Shown: positions 36,162-46,463, numbered from the stretch's first letter. The stretch: 64,000 nucleotides of DNA from Polynucleobacter sp. TSB-Sco08W16 (GCF_018687455.1 NZ_CP061291.1:1674001-1738000), one strand, 5' to 3'. Notes: generated by a model from the letters alone, not told the origin. Made by a program: numbers and translations.

Positions 36162-36198
36162 AAAAACCCCTTGTAGGAAATCCTAGAAGGGGTTTTTG
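36162..36198. terminator. Bidirectional terminator between queF and ssb
   Basis: An 11-bp stem AAAAACCCCTT / AAGGGGTTTTT encloses a second stem TAGGA / TCCTA. T or A tracts flank both ends, and the two convergent genes end on either side. Confidence 0.85.
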
Positions 36199-36243
36199 CT
36201 ATCCAACTCACCAGTCCGTGACCGATGCGTTGTTTAGTAATTC

Positions 36244-36699
36244 TTAGAACGGAATATCGTCATCCATTGCACCGAGTGATGCAGCATTAGATGAGGCTGG
36301 AGCAGACTGCTCAACCGGCTTTGAGCGCGCATAGCTTTCGCCGCCGTCACCGCTTCCACCTACTGGCTTGCCACCAAGCATTTGCATTGTTTCTGCAACG
36401 ATTTCTGTGGAATATTTTTCTTGCCCACTAGCATCAGTCCATTTACGTGTGCGCAAACGTCCTTCAACATAAACTTGTGAACCTTTTTTGAGGTACTGAC
36501 CAGCGATTTCTGCAAGCTTCCCAAAGAATGCAACGCGATGCCATTCTGTGGTTTCTTTCATTTCGCCAGTTTGTTTGTCTTTGTAGCGATCAGATGTTGC
36601 TACTGAAATGTTTGTAACGGCGTCGCCACTTGGCATATAACGCGTTTCTGGATCACGTCCTACATTACCTACGATGATGACCTTATTTACCGAAGCCAT
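36244..36699 (-). CDS. ssb: Single-stranded DNA-binding protein
   Basis: Homotetrameric OB-fold protein protecting single-stranded DNA. The OB-fold covers residues 1-110 (ASVNKVIIVGNVGRDPETRY, WHRVAFFGKLAEIA), followed by a short Gly/Ser linker and the protein-interaction tip DDDIPF at the C-terminus. 151 residues. It stands alone, not next to uvrA as in E. coli, although uvrA is 1.3 kb away beyond the MFS gene. Confidence 0.96.
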   Translation of the reverse strand: MASVNKVIIVGNVGRDPETRYMPSGDAVTNISVATSDRYKDKQTGEMKETTEWHRVAFFGKLAEIAGQYLKKGSQVYVEGRLRTRKWTDASGQEKYSTEIVAETMQMLGGKPVGGSGDGGESYARSKPVEQSAPASSNAASLGAMDDDIPF

Positions 36700-36779
36700 G
36701 TTGTCTCCCGAAGAAAAATACTGCTGTTATTACTACTAAAAATAAACTGCTCGGCTTAATTGAATCAATGAAGCTGCGG

Positions 36780-37964
36780 TTATGTCTTTGTGACTGCATC
36801 CTTGGAGTCTGCTGATCTCGTTGGCATTTCACCCATCGACCAAGCAATTATAAGCCAGCAAACCAAGAGGGATGCACCCATGGCAAAGACCGATAAATCA
36901 CCATGGCTATCCATCAAATAACCACCAATAACAGCCCCTGAGAAGAGGCCAATCGATTGAGTAGTGTTGTAGATGCCTAAGGCAGTGCCCTTAGATTCTT
37001 TAGCAAAACGTGACACCAGTGAGGGCTGTAATGCTTCGAGTAAATTGAAGCCTACAAAATAAACCAGCAATGCAGCTGCGATCGTCATTACTGAATTTGC
37101 TTGTGTAAAGATCAATTCTGCAACCAGCAATAAAACAATTGCGGCTAACAATATCGCTCTTAACTGTTGCTTCTTCTCGCCGTAAATAATAGCTGGGGCC
37201 ATGAAGAAAAAAGAGAGCAGCACAACAGGTAAATAAATTTCCCAATGAGATGAAAGGGGTAAACCCGCCTGCACCAATAAACGCGGCACAACCAAGAACA
37301 TGGCTACTTGCGTAGCGTGCAAAACAAATACGCCAATATTTAAGCGTACTAACTCTGGCCTAAAAAATACTTCTTTGAGAGGGGCTTGTTGAATTTTGAC
37401 TTCAGGCTTGGTTGTCGGTAAAACGTAATAAGTCACAAACATCGCCGTTACACCAAGTACCGCTAGGACGATAAAAATTCCGCCCAAACTAATGACGCGG
37501 TAGATCGGCGCAGCGATCACCAATGACAAAGCAAATGAGAGAGCAATACTGCCGCCGACCAGTGCCATTGCCCGAGTGCGTACTTGCTCACGAGTTAAAT
37601 CAGCTACCCAGGCAGAAATTGCTGCTGAGACCGCTCCAGCGCCCATCACCCCACGCCCAATGGCAATCCAGAGTAAATCGTCCTTGGCTGCGCAGATCAG
37701 GGCACCAGCCACAAATAGGGACAGACCCCATAGAACAACGGGCTTACGACCAATTCGATCTGATAAACGACCTAAAGGGATATAAAAACAGGCCTGAACA
37801 ATATTGAAGATCCCCAGGGTAAGGCCTACCCAAAGAGCATGTTCACCGCCTGGCAAGCCCCGCGCATGGATGCTAAAGACAGGCAAAAGCAAGAATAGGC
37901 CCAGCATTCGGAGGCCAAAGATGCCCGCTAAGGCCAGAGTGGATCGGAGTTCAGAAGGATTCAT
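36780..37964 (-). CDS. MFS transporter (YajR-like)
   Basis: Twelve-helix major facilitator protein of 394 residues. Signature loop 2-3 motif GRLSDRIGRKPVVLWG (about 63-78) and NTTQSIGLFSGAVIGGYLMD in the second half are visible. The start MNPSELRSTLALAGIFGLRMLGLF resembles the YajR/drug:H+ antiporter group, but without its cytosolic ferredoxin-like domain. The substrate is unknown. It is transcribed divergently from uvrA with 37 bases between, and ssb follows after 80 bases. Confidence 0.85.
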   Translation of the reverse strand: MNPSELRSTLALAGIFGLRMLGLFLLLPVFSIHARGLPGGEHALWVGLTLGIFNIVQACFYIPLGRLSDRIGRKPVVLWGLSLFVAGALICAAKDDLLWIAIGRGVMGAGAVSAAISAWVADLTREQVRTRAMALVGGSIALSFALSLVIAAPIYRVISLGGIFIVLAVLGVTAMFVTYYVLPTTKPEVKIQQAPLKEVFFRPELVRLNIGVFVLHATQVAMFLVVPRLLVQAGLPLSSHWEIYLPVVLLSFFFMAPAIIYGEKKQQLRAILLAAIVLLLVAELIFTQANSVMTIAAALLVYFVGFNLLEALQPSLVSRFAKESKGTALGIYNTTQSIGLFSGAVIGGYLMDSHGDLSVFAMGASLLVCWLIIAWSMGEMPTRSADSKDAVTKT

Positions 37965-38001
37965 GGGAAAGAGCTATATTAACAAGTTACGCTAAAAAAT
38001 C

Positions 38002-40890
38002 ATGAATAACGAAATTAAGATCCGCGGTGCCCGCACCCATAACCTCAAAAACATCAATCTAGACATCCCTAGAGAGAAGCTCGTCGTCCTTACTGGCTTA
38101 TCCGGCTCAGGCAAAAGCTCATTAGCTTTCGATACGCTGTACGCAGAGGGTCAACGTCGCTACGTTGAATCCCTCTCCGCTTATGCGCGTCAGTTTTTGC
38201 AGCTCATGGAAAAACCTGATGTCGATACGATCGAAGGTTTATCACCAGCTATCTCGATTGAGCAGAAGGCAACAAGCCACAACCCACGCTCAACTGTAGG
38301 TACTGTTACAGAAATTCATGATTACTTGCGGCTATTATTTGCACGCGCTGGTACACCGCATTGCCCAGACCATGATCTTCCATTAGAAGCACAGAGCGTT
38401 TCACAAATGGTCGACACTGTATTGTCAATGCCTGAAGATACGAAGCTCATGATTCTTGCGCCAGTGGTAAGTGAGCGCAAAGGCGAATTTGTCGATCTCT
38501 TCCAAGACCTACAGGCACAAGGCTTTGTCCGTTTCCGCGTTCGCTCTGGTGGTGGCACAACGAATACCGCTAAAGCAGAAATATTTGAAGTGGATCAACT
38601 GCCCACGCTCAAGAAAAACGATAAGCATTCAATCGAAGTGGTAGTGGATCGCATCAAAGTACGCCCCGATATTCAGCAGCGTCTTGCAGAATCTTTTGAG
38701 ACAGCCTTACGTCTTGCTGACGGTAAAGCCATGATTGTTGATATGGATACTGGCAAAGAAATGATTTTCTCAAGCAAGTTTGCTTGCCCAGTTTGTTCAT
38801 ACTCCTTGCAGGAACTAGAGCCACGTCTATTCTCCTTTAACAATCCGATGGGCGCTTGTCCTTCATGCGACGGCCTTGGCCACCAATCCTTCTTCGATCC
38901 TAAGCGTATCGTTGCGCACCCTGACCTGTCTCTTGCCTCTGGTGCGATTAAAGGCTGGGATCGTCGCAATCAGTTTTATTTCAAACTCCTACAGACCCTT
39001 GCCAAGCATGGTGGCTTTGATGTGGAGAGGCCATTTGAAACGCTCAATAAGAAACAACAAGATTTGATTCTATTGGGCTCTGGCGATGTCACTATTCCGT
39101 TTGAGTACATCAATGAGCGCGGCAAGAACAGTATTCGTGAGCATGCATTTGAGGGGATCGTTGCAAACTTCGAGAGACGCTATCGCGAAACTGATTCCAT
39201 GACGGTGCGCGAAGAATTATCTCGTTATCAAAATGTTCAAACCTGCCCATCATGCAATGGCAGCCGTTTACGTAAAGAAGCCCGCTTCGTTAAAGTAGGC
39301 GAGAAGAAACAGTCTCGAGCAATCTACGAAATTAGCGCCTTACCACTCAAAGAGGCTAAAGAATATTTTGAAGCACTTGAACTCAAAGGTGCTAAAAGAG
39401 AAATTGCCGATAAGATTGTTAAAGAAATTAGTGCGCGCCTACGTTTCCTAAACGACGTGGGTCTTGATTACCTCTCGCTTGAGCGCAGCGCCGACACACT
39501 TTCTGGCGGCGAAGCCCAACGTATTCGTCTTGCAAGCCAGATAGGCTCTGGCTTAACAGGCGTGATGTATGTACTCGATGAGCCCTCGATTGGCTTGCAT
39601 CAACGTGATAATGATCGACTCATTGGCACACTCAAGCACCTGCGTGATTTAGGGAATAGTGTTTTAGTGGTTGAGCATGATGAAGACATGATCCGCGCAT
39701 CAGACTGGGTTATTGATATTGGGCCTGGTGCAGGAGTGCATGGCGGTGAAGTCGTTGCAGAAGGTACGCCCGCAGAAGTAGAAGCTAATCCGAAATCATT
39801 GACAGGCGCCTATCTTGCTGGACGCGAAGCAATCGCCGTTCCAGAAAAGCGTATCCCCGCAAATGATCGATTTTTAGAAATCATTGGAGCGCGTGGAAAC
39901 AATTTGCAATCAGTACATGCAAAGATTCCTGTTGGACTTCTGACATGCGTTACTGGTGTATCTGGCTCAGGCAAGTCAACCCTCATTAACGACACCTTGC
40001 ACCATGCGGTTGCACAACATCTATATGGCTCCAATGCAGAACCTGCGGCGCATGATGCCATCAAGGGCTTAGAGAACTTTGACAAAGTCATTAGCGTTGA
40101 CCAATCACCGATTGGCAGAACACCACGCTCTAACCCTGCTACCTATACAGGCCTGTTTACACCGATTCGCGAACTCTTTGCAGGCGTGCCTGCATCACGT
40201 GAACGCGGCTATGAAGCTGGCCGCTTCTCCTTTAACGTCAAAGGTGGTCGCTGTGATTCTTGCGAAGGTGATGGCGTCCTCAAAGTAGAAATGCATTTCT
40301 TGCCAGATGTGTACGTACCGTGTGATGTCTGTCATGGCAAACGCTATAACCGCGAAACCTTAGACATTCGATATAAAGGTAAGAACATTCACGAAGTGCT
40401 CTCGATGACAATCGAGCAAGCACATGAATTCTTTGAAGCAGTGCCAGTGGTTAAACGCAAACTCAAAACGCTCTTAGATGTCGGTCTGGGTTATGTAAAA
40501 CTGGGACAAAGTGCGACGACCTTATCTGGCGGTGAAGCGCAGCGTGTCAAGCTTTCTTTAGAGCTCTCTAAGCGTGATACTGGCAGAACACTGTACATCC
40601 TAGATGAGCCAACTACTGGCCTGCACTTCCATGATATTCAGCTGTTGTTGACGGTGATTCAAACCCTCAAGAAGCAAGGCAATACGATTGTCATCATTGA
40701 GCACAATTTAGATGTCATCAAGACTGCAGATTGGATTATTGACTTAGGCCCCAAAGGTGGCGCTGGTGGTGGTCAAATCATTGCTACTGGAACACCTGAA
40801 GATGTTGCCAAGAATGAAGTCAGCTTTACTGGTCACTATTTAGCACCATTACTAACTCGTAAACCAGTAGCAGCCAAGAAAAAGAAATAG
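38002..40890 (+). CDS. uvrA: Excinuclease ABC subunit A
   Basis: Damage-recognition ATPase of nucleotide excision repair. Two ABC ATPase modules are present: Walker A GLSGSGKSS (about residues 32-40) and GVSGSGKST (about 652-660), each with its LSGGEAQR signature. The zinc fingers are CPVC...CPSC (about 259-295) and CDSC...CDVC (about 752-778). The length of 962 residues is standard. No SOS box was recognised in the 37-base gap to the MFS gene. Confidence 0.98.
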   Translation: MNNEIKIRGARTHNLKNINLDIPREKLVVLTGLSGSGKSSLAFDTLYAEGQRRYVESLSAYARQFLQLMEKPDVDTIEGLSPAISIEQKATSHNPRSTVGTVTEIHDYLRLLFARAGTPHCPDHDLPLEAQSVSQMVDTVLSMPEDTKLMILAPVVSERKGEFVDLFQDLQAQGFVRFRVRSGGGTTNTAKAEIFEVDQLPTLKKNDKHSIEVVVDRIKVRPDIQQRLAESFETALRLADGKAMIVDMDTGKEMIFSSKFACPVCSYSLQELEPRLFSFNNPMGACPSCDGLGHQSFFDPKRIVAHPDLSLASGAIKGWDRRNQFYFKLLQTLAKHGGFDVERPFETLNKKQQDLILLGSGDVTIPFEYINERGKNSIREHAFEGIVANFERRYRETDSMTVREELSRYQNVQTCPSCNGSRLRKEARFVKVGEKKQSRAIYEISALPLKEAKEYFEALELKGAKREIADKIVKEISARLRFLNDVGLDYLSLERSADTLSGGEAQRIRLASQIGSGLTGVMYVLDEPSIGLHQRDNDRLIGTLKHLRDLGNSVLVVEHDEDMIRASDWVIDIGPGAGVHGGEVVAEGTPAEVEANPKSLTGAYLAGREAIAVPEKRIPANDRFLEIIGARGNNLQSVHAKIPVGLLTCVTGVSGSGKSTLINDTLHHAVAQHLYGSNAEPAAHDAIKGLENFDKVISVDQSPIGRTPRSNPATYTGLFTPIRELFAGVPASRERGYEAGRFSFNVKGGRCDSCEGDGVLKVEMHFLPDVYVPCDVCHGKRYNRETLDIRYKGKNIHEVLSMTIEQAHEFFEAVPVVKRKLKTLLDVGLGYVKLGQSATTLSGGEAQRVKLSLELSKRDTGRTLYILDEPTTGLHFHDIQLLLTVIQTLKKQGNTIVIIEHNLDVIKTADWIIDLGPKGGAGGGQIIATGTPEDVAKNEVSFTGHYLAPLLTRKPVAAKKKK

Positions 40891-40908
40891 GCGCCTTAGG
40901 CGCAGATC

Positions 40909-42891
40909 TCAGAGTAATTTAGCTTCGGCCAAATCAGTTGCTTCTGAATTACCTGAGATCACCAAAATATCGTTAGCCTCCAGACGCAATTCTGGGGCTA
41001 ATGCCAACTTCACATAATCGGCGTTGCGACCTTTGCGACGGACCGCTTGTATGCTTACTCCTTCATTTTCTAAATGAAGCTCGCCCAGAGTTTTGCCAAC
41101 CGCTTGAGAATTTGGCAACAAGGTAATGGAATGCAAACGCCAAGACTCGTTTGAACCAAAGTCATCATCACCTGCACCTCGAAAATAGCCTCTTAACAAG
41201 CTATAGCGCTCCTCACGTGCAGTCGTAATACGCCGCACCACTTTACGCATCGGCACGCCCATGATGAGCAAAACGTGGGAAGCAATCATCAGACTACCTT
41301 CGATTAATTCAGGAACAACCTCGGTAGCACCAGCTGCCTGTAACTTAGCAATATCAGCGTCATCTCGAGTGCGCACCAATACAGTCATCCCTGGACGCAA
41401 ATGTTCAACTTGACGCAATACCCGTAAACTGGCGGCAGTATCAGCATAGGTAATCACCACCGTCTTTGCCCTCGAAAGCCCAGCAGCAACTAGATAATTT
41501 TCCCGGCTCGCATCGCCATAGACCACATTATCGCCAGCAGCAGCCGCCTCTTTCACGCGATCAGGATCCAGATCTAATGCAATGTATGGAATCCTTTCTT
41601 GATCAAGCATACGAGCCAAGCTTTGACCTGAACGACCAAAACCACAAATGATGACGTGATTTTCATTGCGTACGCTTTTCGCAGCCACGCGCGTTAATGC
41701 AAGTGATTGCAGCAACCACTCATTACTAGAGAAGCGCATTGCAATACGATCGCTGTATTCAACCAAGAACGGTGCGCAAAACATCGAGAGCAACATTGCA
41801 GCAAGTACAGCCTGACTTAGCGTGGGATCAATTAAATCCAAGCCATCAATTTGGGTCAGCAACACGAAGCCGAATTCGCCTGCCTGAGCTAGGCATAAGC
41901 CCGTTCTAATGGATATGCCGGGACTTGAGCCGAAGAGTCTAGAAAGTATGGCAATCAAGCCAAACTTGAATATCAATGGGCCAAGCAAAAGCGCCAAGAC
42001 CAGCATCCATTGTCCAAGAATGACATTAAAGTCGAGCAGCATGCCAATTGTTACAAAGAAGAGTCCCAAGAGAACGTCGCGGAACGGCTTAATATCCTCC
42101 TCCACTTGATGGCGATAAGGCGTTTCAGAAATCAACATTCCCGCCAGAAATGCACCTAGAGCAAGAGATAAACCAAAGTGTTCAGTCAAGGCTGCCATGC
42201 CAAGAACAATTAACAAGAGGTTCAACATAAACAACTCTTGAGAGCGTAACTTGGCAACCAATCTAAACCAGCGGCTCATGAGTGACTGGCCGATAAAGAA
42301 AATCAGCCCTAATGCAATCGTGATTTTGATAGAGGCAGCCGTCAGAGCCACAAACAGATCCTTAGGATTTTTTCCCAAAGAAGGCAGCAAGATTAATAAG
42401 AAAACGACCGCCAAATCTTGGAACAACAAAATACCGACTACATTACGACCGTGCTCTGTTTCCAGCTCGGATCGATCAGAAATGAGTTTTGTGACAATTG
42501 CTGTCGAGGACATAGCTAAAGCGCCGCCCAGGGCAATCGCTGCCTGCCACGAAATGGGGTAAATCCAATTCATCAACAAGCTGGCAGGCACCGCCAAAAG
42601 CATTGTCAATAGAACTTGGCTGCCCCCCAGGCCAAATACGATATTTCGCATTGACCGGAGCTTATGAAGATTAAATTCCAAGCCGATCGAGAACATCAAG
42701 AAAACAACCCCAAATTCCGCTAAATACTTCACGGTTGCAGAGTCATTTGCCAAACCCAGGGCATTAGGCCCAATTAATACGCCAATGGCCAAATAGCCCA
42801 AAATAGGGGGTAAGCCAAAATAGCGGAAAATAACCACTCCAGCCACACCAGAGGCCAGGAGAATGAGGGTTAATTGAAGGACTGACGGCAT
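40909..42891 (-). CDS. CPA2-family cation:proton antiporter with RCK domain (KefB/YbaL-like)
   Basis: A 660-residue membrane protein. About 12 helices of a Na+/H+ exchanger domain (residues about 1-385) are followed by a TrkA-N nucleotide-binding domain (IICGFGRSGQSLARML, about 415-430) and a TrkA-C domain (about 575-655). This layout fits potassium efflux or proton exchange gated by nucleotide or glutathione adducts. KefB, KefC and YbaL are not distinguishable here. It converges on uvrA with an 18-base gap that holds a small GCGCC/GGCGC hairpin. Confidence 0.87.
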   Translation of the reverse strand: MPSVLQLTLILLASGVAGVVIFRYFGLPPILGYLAIGVLIGPNALGLANDSATVKYLAEFGVVFLMFSIGLEFNLHKLRSMRNIVFGLGGSQVLLTMLLAVPASLLMNWIYPISWQAAIALGGALAMSSTAIVTKLISDRSELETEHGRNVVGILLFQDLAVVFLLILLPSLGKNPKDLFVALTAASIKITIALGLIFFIGQSLMSRWFRLVAKLRSQELFMLNLLLIVLGMAALTEHFGLSLALGAFLAGMLISETPYRHQVEEDIKPFRDVLLGLFFVTIGMLLDFNVILGQWMLVLALLLGPLIFKFGLIAILSRLFGSSPGISIRTGLCLAQAGEFGFVLLTQIDGLDLIDPTLSQAVLAAMLLSMFCAPFLVEYSDRIAMRFSSNEWLLQSLALTRVAAKSVRNENHVIICGFGRSGQSLARMLDQERIPYIALDLDPDRVKEAAAAGDNVVYGDASRENYLVAAGLSRAKTVVITYADTAASLRVLRQVEHLRPGMTVLVRTRDDADIAKLQAAGATEVVPELIEGSLMIASHVLLIMGVPMRKVVRRITTAREERYSLLRGYFRGAGDDDFGSNESWRLHSITLLPNSQAVGKTLGELHLENEGVSIQAVRRKGRNADYVKLALAPELRLEANDILVISGNSEATDLAEAKLL

Positions 42892-42902
42892 ATACTTACT
42901 CG

Positions 42903-43895
42903 ATGATAGCTAAGACTCGTGAACGTACCCTAAAGCTTGCACGCGATACCCTCACCATTGAGGCTGCTGCACTGCAAACCATGCGTGATCGCCTAGAGGG
43001 CATTAACGCAGACGCACTCGTACATGCAGTGGAACTGCTCCATGGCTGTAAAGGCAGAATTGTGGTCTCCGGCATTGGCAAATCAGGTCATATTGCCCGT
43101 AAGATCGCTGCCACCTTCGCCTCCACCGGCTCCCCTGCATTCTTTGTTCACCCAGCGGAAGCCAGTCATGGTGATTTAGGAATGGTTACCCGTGATGATG
43201 TTTTTGTAGCGCTCTCCAATTCTGGTGAAACCGATGAGCTATTAACCATTGTTCCGATTGTTAAACGTACGGGCGCAAAACTGATCGCCTTAACTGGCGC
43301 ACCGAATTCCTCTCTCGCTCAATTAGCAGACGCGCACTTAGATACCAGCGTAGAAAAAGAAGCGTGCCCATTAAATCTAGCTCCAACAACCAGCACTACG
43401 GCAGCATTAGCCATGGGTGATGCTTTAGCTGTTGCTTTATTGGACGCTCGTGGTTTTCAGGCTGAAGACTTTCAGCGCTCTCATCCAGGTGGTCGATTAG
43501 GCCGCAAACAATTAATGCATGTCAGCGGAGTCATGCGCAGTCTTGACGACACGCCAAAAATTTCTATTCAGGCATCACTACAAGATGCCCTATTAGAAAT
43601 GACATCAAAGCGTATGGGTATGGTCGTCACTTTAGATGAAAAACAAAAAGTATTTGGCATTCTGACTGATGGTGATTTACGTCGCCTCTTGGAAAAAAAT
43701 ACTAACTTGAGCGATATCACTCTACAGAATGCAACTACCGCCAGCCCTCGCACCATTCCACCAGAGCTATTGGCTGAAGAGGCGATCGAGATGATGGAAA
43801 AACATCGCATCAATCATTTAGTAGTAACAGATAAAGATGGCCATCTTTTGGGCGCCCTAAATCTACATGACCTCTTTGCAGCCAAAGTTATTTAA
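42903..43895 (+). CDS. kdsD: D-arabinose-5-phosphate isomerase KdsD (KpsF/GutQ family)
   Basis: Converts ribulose-5-phosphate to arabinose-5-phosphate, the first step of Kdo synthesis. The SIS domain (KGRIVVSGIGKSGHIARKIA at about 49, SNSGETDELL at about 107) is followed by two CBS domains (about 205-330). It begins a nine-gene run towards rapZ and is directly followed by kdsC, which supports Kdo over gut-operon function. 330 residues; 11 bases from the divergent antiporter gene. Confidence 0.94.
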   Translation: MIAKTRERTLKLARDTLTIEAAALQTMRDRLEGINADALVHAVELLHGCKGRIVVSGIGKSGHIARKIAATFASTGSPAFFVHPAEASHGDLGMVTRDDVFVALSNSGETDELLTIVPIVKRTGAKLIALTGAPNSSLAQLADAHLDTSVEKEACPLNLAPTTSTTAALAMGDALAVALLDARGFQAEDFQRSHPGGRLGRKQLMHVSGVMRSLDDTPKISIQASLQDALLEMTSKRMGMVVTLDEKQKVFGILTDGDLRRLLEKNTNLSDITLQNATTASPRTIPPELLAEEAIEMMEKHRINHLVVTDKDGHLLGALNLHDLFAAKVI

Positions 43896-43919
43896 CGTAG
43901 CGGACTATTTAATACAGCC

Positions 43920-44492
43920 ATGCCTAGCGCTTTTAATCCCCACAACACCAATCCGCTGTCCCAATATCCACAAGCCTGGGAGCGCGCAGGCCAAGTCAAG
44001 CTACTTGTTTTAGATGTTGACGGCGTGCTCACCAATGGTCAAGTGTGGATTGGTAGTGATGGCAAAGAGTCTTTAAAAGCTTTTGACATTCAAGACGGTC
44101 TTGGAATCAAACTCTTAGAACAATGCGGCATTCCAACCGCAATTATTACTGGCAGAAACTCTAAAATGGTTTTGGCACGCTGTGATGAGCTTGGCATTAA
44201 ACATGTGCACATGGGTGTTGAAAATAAAGCATTTGCTTTAGAGGAGGTAATTAAATCGCTCGGACTCACATCTGGTGATTGTGCTGTCATGGGTGATGAC
44301 TGGCCTGATTTAGCTATGATGAAAAATGCAGGTCTCCGAATTGCCCCCGCTCAAGCGCATGAAGCCGTTAAGGAATTTGTGCATTTTGTAACCACTCGTA
44401 CAGGTGGAAATAGCGCAGTACGAGAAGTGTGCGACCTTATTCTGAAAGCACAAAGTCGCTACGAGGAATTGCTAAATAAGGCTCGTAATTAA
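43920..44492 (+). CDS. kdsC: 3-deoxy-D-manno-octulosonate 8-phosphate phosphatase KdsC
   Basis: HAD phosphatase releasing Kdo from Kdo-8-phosphate. The nucleophile motif is LLVLDVDGVLTNG (residues about 28-40). HAD motif II is in AIITGRNS and motif IV in VMGDDWPDLAMM (about 123-134). At 190 residues it is the cap-less C0 form. It sits between kdsD and lptC, as in E. coli. Confidence 0.95.
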   Translation: MPSAFNPHNTNPLSQYPQAWERAGQVKLLVLDVDGVLTNGQVWIGSDGKESLKAFDIQDGLGIKLLEQCGIPTAIITGRNSKMVLARCDELGIKHVHMGVENKAFALEEVIKSLGLTSGDCAVMGDDWPDLAMMKNAGLRIAPAQAHEAVKEFVHFVTTRTGGNSAVREVCDLILKAQSRYEELLNKARN

Positions 44493-44495
44493 GTA

Positions 44496-45137
44496 ATGCA
44501 ACTGAATTCTCAGCATATCAAATTGAGTATTAGCCGTACGCTCTTGCGTCTCATGCCCTTGATACTGATGGGTGCTTTGACCCTGATGACTTTTTGGTTA
44601 GTGCAAAGAAACACGCCTCCAGAAAGTTCTATGCTCGAGCGCGTTCGCCTTCATGAACCTGACTACATCATTAAAGACGGCGCTCTCTCCACCTTAAACG
44701 AACAAGGTAGTACCAAATACAGAATTTTGGGGAATAAAGTCACGCACTACGATGACGACGCGTCAATTGATATCGATGCACCTCGTATGCGTCTTTTCCA
44801 ACCAGATAAGGCGCCTGTAACAGTAAGGTCTAATACTGGCCATGTAGATGGGGACCTCACCGTCATTGAGCTCTTTGAGAATGCTTCCATCTTTCGACCT
44901 GCACAAGCAGCAACAGCAACAGAGCCTGCAACTCTACGAATGCTCGCTTCATCAAGCTATTACAAGGTTTTAATTAACGATGACATTATCGAAACTGATC
45001 GGCCTATTACGCTAGAGCAGGGTATGTCAATCATGCACTCAACTGATGGCGGAACCTTCAACAATGTTCAGCAGAGCATGACCCTTTCCGGTCAGGTTAG
45101 AGGACGTATTGAACGTGCCCCGCGGAGTCCTCAATAG
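44496..45137 (+). CDS. lptC: LPS export protein LptC
   Basis: Inner-membrane anchored bridge component that passes LPS from LptBFG to LptA. One N-terminal membrane helix (about residues 17-37, LMPLILMGALTLMTFWLV) is followed by a periplasmic jellyroll (YIIKDGALSTLNEQGSTKYRI). 213 residues. It begins 3 bases after kdsC; the gene order kdsC-lptC-lptA-lptB is diagnostic because LptC sequence is poorly conserved. Confidence 0.92.
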   Translation: MQLNSQHIKLSISRTLLRLMPLILMGALTLMTFWLVQRNTPPESSMLERVRLHEPDYIIKDGALSTLNEQGSTKYRILGNKVTHYDDDASIDIDAPRMRLFQPDKAPVTVRSNTGHVDGDLTVIELFENASIFRPAQAATATEPATLRMLASSSYYKVLINDDIIETDRPITLEQGMSIMHSTDGGTFNNVQQSMTLSGQVRGRIERAPRSPQ

Positions 45138-45138
45138 A

Positions 45139-45699
45139 ATGTTGTTCATGAGTCGCCTACCTCTTCTCTTGCTTGCGTTGAGCATTCTGCTCATGAATAG
45201 TGCCGTCCAAGCTGAAAAAGCAGATCAAGACAAGCCCATCGTTCTTGAGGCCGAAAAAGTGTCGGTAAATGATGTGCAACAGATCTACGATCTCAATGGT
45301 CAAGTTTTGCTGATTAAAGGAAGTATCGTCATCACTGGTGAAAGTGGCCATATTCAAGTTGATCCTGAGGGTTACGAGTTTGTAGATGTCAAAGGTTCTG
45401 CGGATAGCACTGCTAGCTTTAGACAGCGTAAAGAGGGCATTCCTGATGAATACATGCAAGGTCGCGGCACCCAACTAAGCTATAACGCCAAGACTGAAAT
45501 GCTCACCATTACTGGTGATGCCAGTTTGCGTCGTTCTCTGAACATGCAAATGCTTGATCAGTTGCAAGGCTGGAAAATTGAGTACGATGATATTACCGAG
45601 CGCTATCGAGTAACGCCTCCTGCGGATGCAAAACCAGAGGACTTACCTTTAGCTAGAGCAATCCTTTCACCAAGACGAAAAGCCACACTAGAGAAATGA
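45139..45699 (+). CDS. lptA: LPS transport periplasmic protein LptA
   Basis: Periplasmic bridge protein. A signal peptide (MSRLPLLLLALSILL ... VQA) precedes an OstA-type jellyroll (KPIVLEAEKVSVNDVQQIYDL, ITGESGHIQVDPEGYE). The ATG at 45139 or the in-frame ATG at 45148 is the start; a TTG at 45109 inside lptC is less likely. About 186 residues. The last codons overlap the lptB start by 4 bases (ATGA). Confidence 0.92.
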   Translation: MLFMSRLPLLLLALSILLMNSAVQAEKADQDKPIVLEAEKVSVNDVQQIYDLNGQVLLIKGSIVITGESGHIQVDPEGYEFVDVKGSADSTASFRQRKEGIPDEYMQGRGTQLSYNAKTEMLTITGDASLRRSLNMQMLDQLQGWKIEYDDITERYRVTPPADAKPEDLPLARAILSPRRKATLEK

Positions 45700-46463
45700 C
45701 AACGGATTTAGCTCAAACCAATAACACTCCAACGCTGAGTGCCCACAACCTCCAAAAACGTTATGGCTCTAGAACAGTCGTGCGAGATGTTTCAGTCGAA
45801 GTGAAGTGCGGTGAGGTTGTTGGATTACTTGGGCCCAATGGTGCGGGTAAAACCACCTCGTTTTATATGATTGTCGGCCTGGTTCCACTTGATAGCGGTC
45901 GCATTGTGCTTGATGGAACAGACATTACTCACTTACCTATTCATGAGCGGGCTCGTATGGGTCTGTCCTACCTCCCACAAGAAGCATCCGTTTTTAGAAA
46001 ACTTAATGTTGCTGAAAATATCCAAGCAGTCTTAGAGCTTCAAGTACAAGGTGGCAAGCCATTAACCAAGGTGGAAATATCCAACCGTCTTGATGAACTC
46101 TTAGGTGAACTCCAAATTAGCCATTTACGAAATAACCCAGCTCTCTCACTTTCTGGCGGCGAGCGTCGACGTGTAGAGATCGCCAGAGCTCTTGCTTCGC
46201 AACCAAAATTTATCCTGCTGGACGAGCCATTTGCCGGTGTTGACCCTATTGCTGTTGGGGAGATTCAACGGATTGTTCGCTTCTTAAGAGATCGCCAAAT
46301 TGGCGTATTGATTACTGACCATAACGTTCGAGAGACCCTTGGTATCTGCGATCACGCTTACATTATTAGCGAAGGAAGCGTTCTTGCAGAAGGTAAGCCA
46401 GACGAAATTATTAAAAATGATGCCGTCCGCCGCGTTTACCTGGGCGAAAACTTCCGGATGTAA
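45696..46463 (+). CDS. lptB: LPS export ABC transporter ATPase LptB
   Basis: Cytosolic ATPase driving LPS extraction with LptFG. Walker A GPNGAGKTTS (about residues 46-55), signature LSGGERRRVEIARAL (about 150-164), Walker B FILLDEPFAGVDP and H-loop ITDHNVRE are present, with the C-terminal RRVYLGENFRM of LptB. 255 residues. The ATG overlaps the lptA stop. In most betaproteobacteria rpoN follows; here it does not. Confidence 0.96.
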   Translation: MTTDLAQTNNTPTLSAHNLQKRYGSRTVVRDVSVEVKCGEVVGLLGPNGAGKTTSFYMIVGLVPLDSGRIVLDGTDITHLPIHERARMGLSYLPQEASVFRKLNVAENIQAVLELQVQGGKPLTKVEISNRLDELLGELQISHLRNNPALSLSGGERRRVEIARALASQPKFILLDEPFAGVDPIAVGEIQRIVRFLRDRQIGVLITDHNVRETLGICDHAYIISEGSVLAEGKPDEIIKNDAVRRVYLGENFRM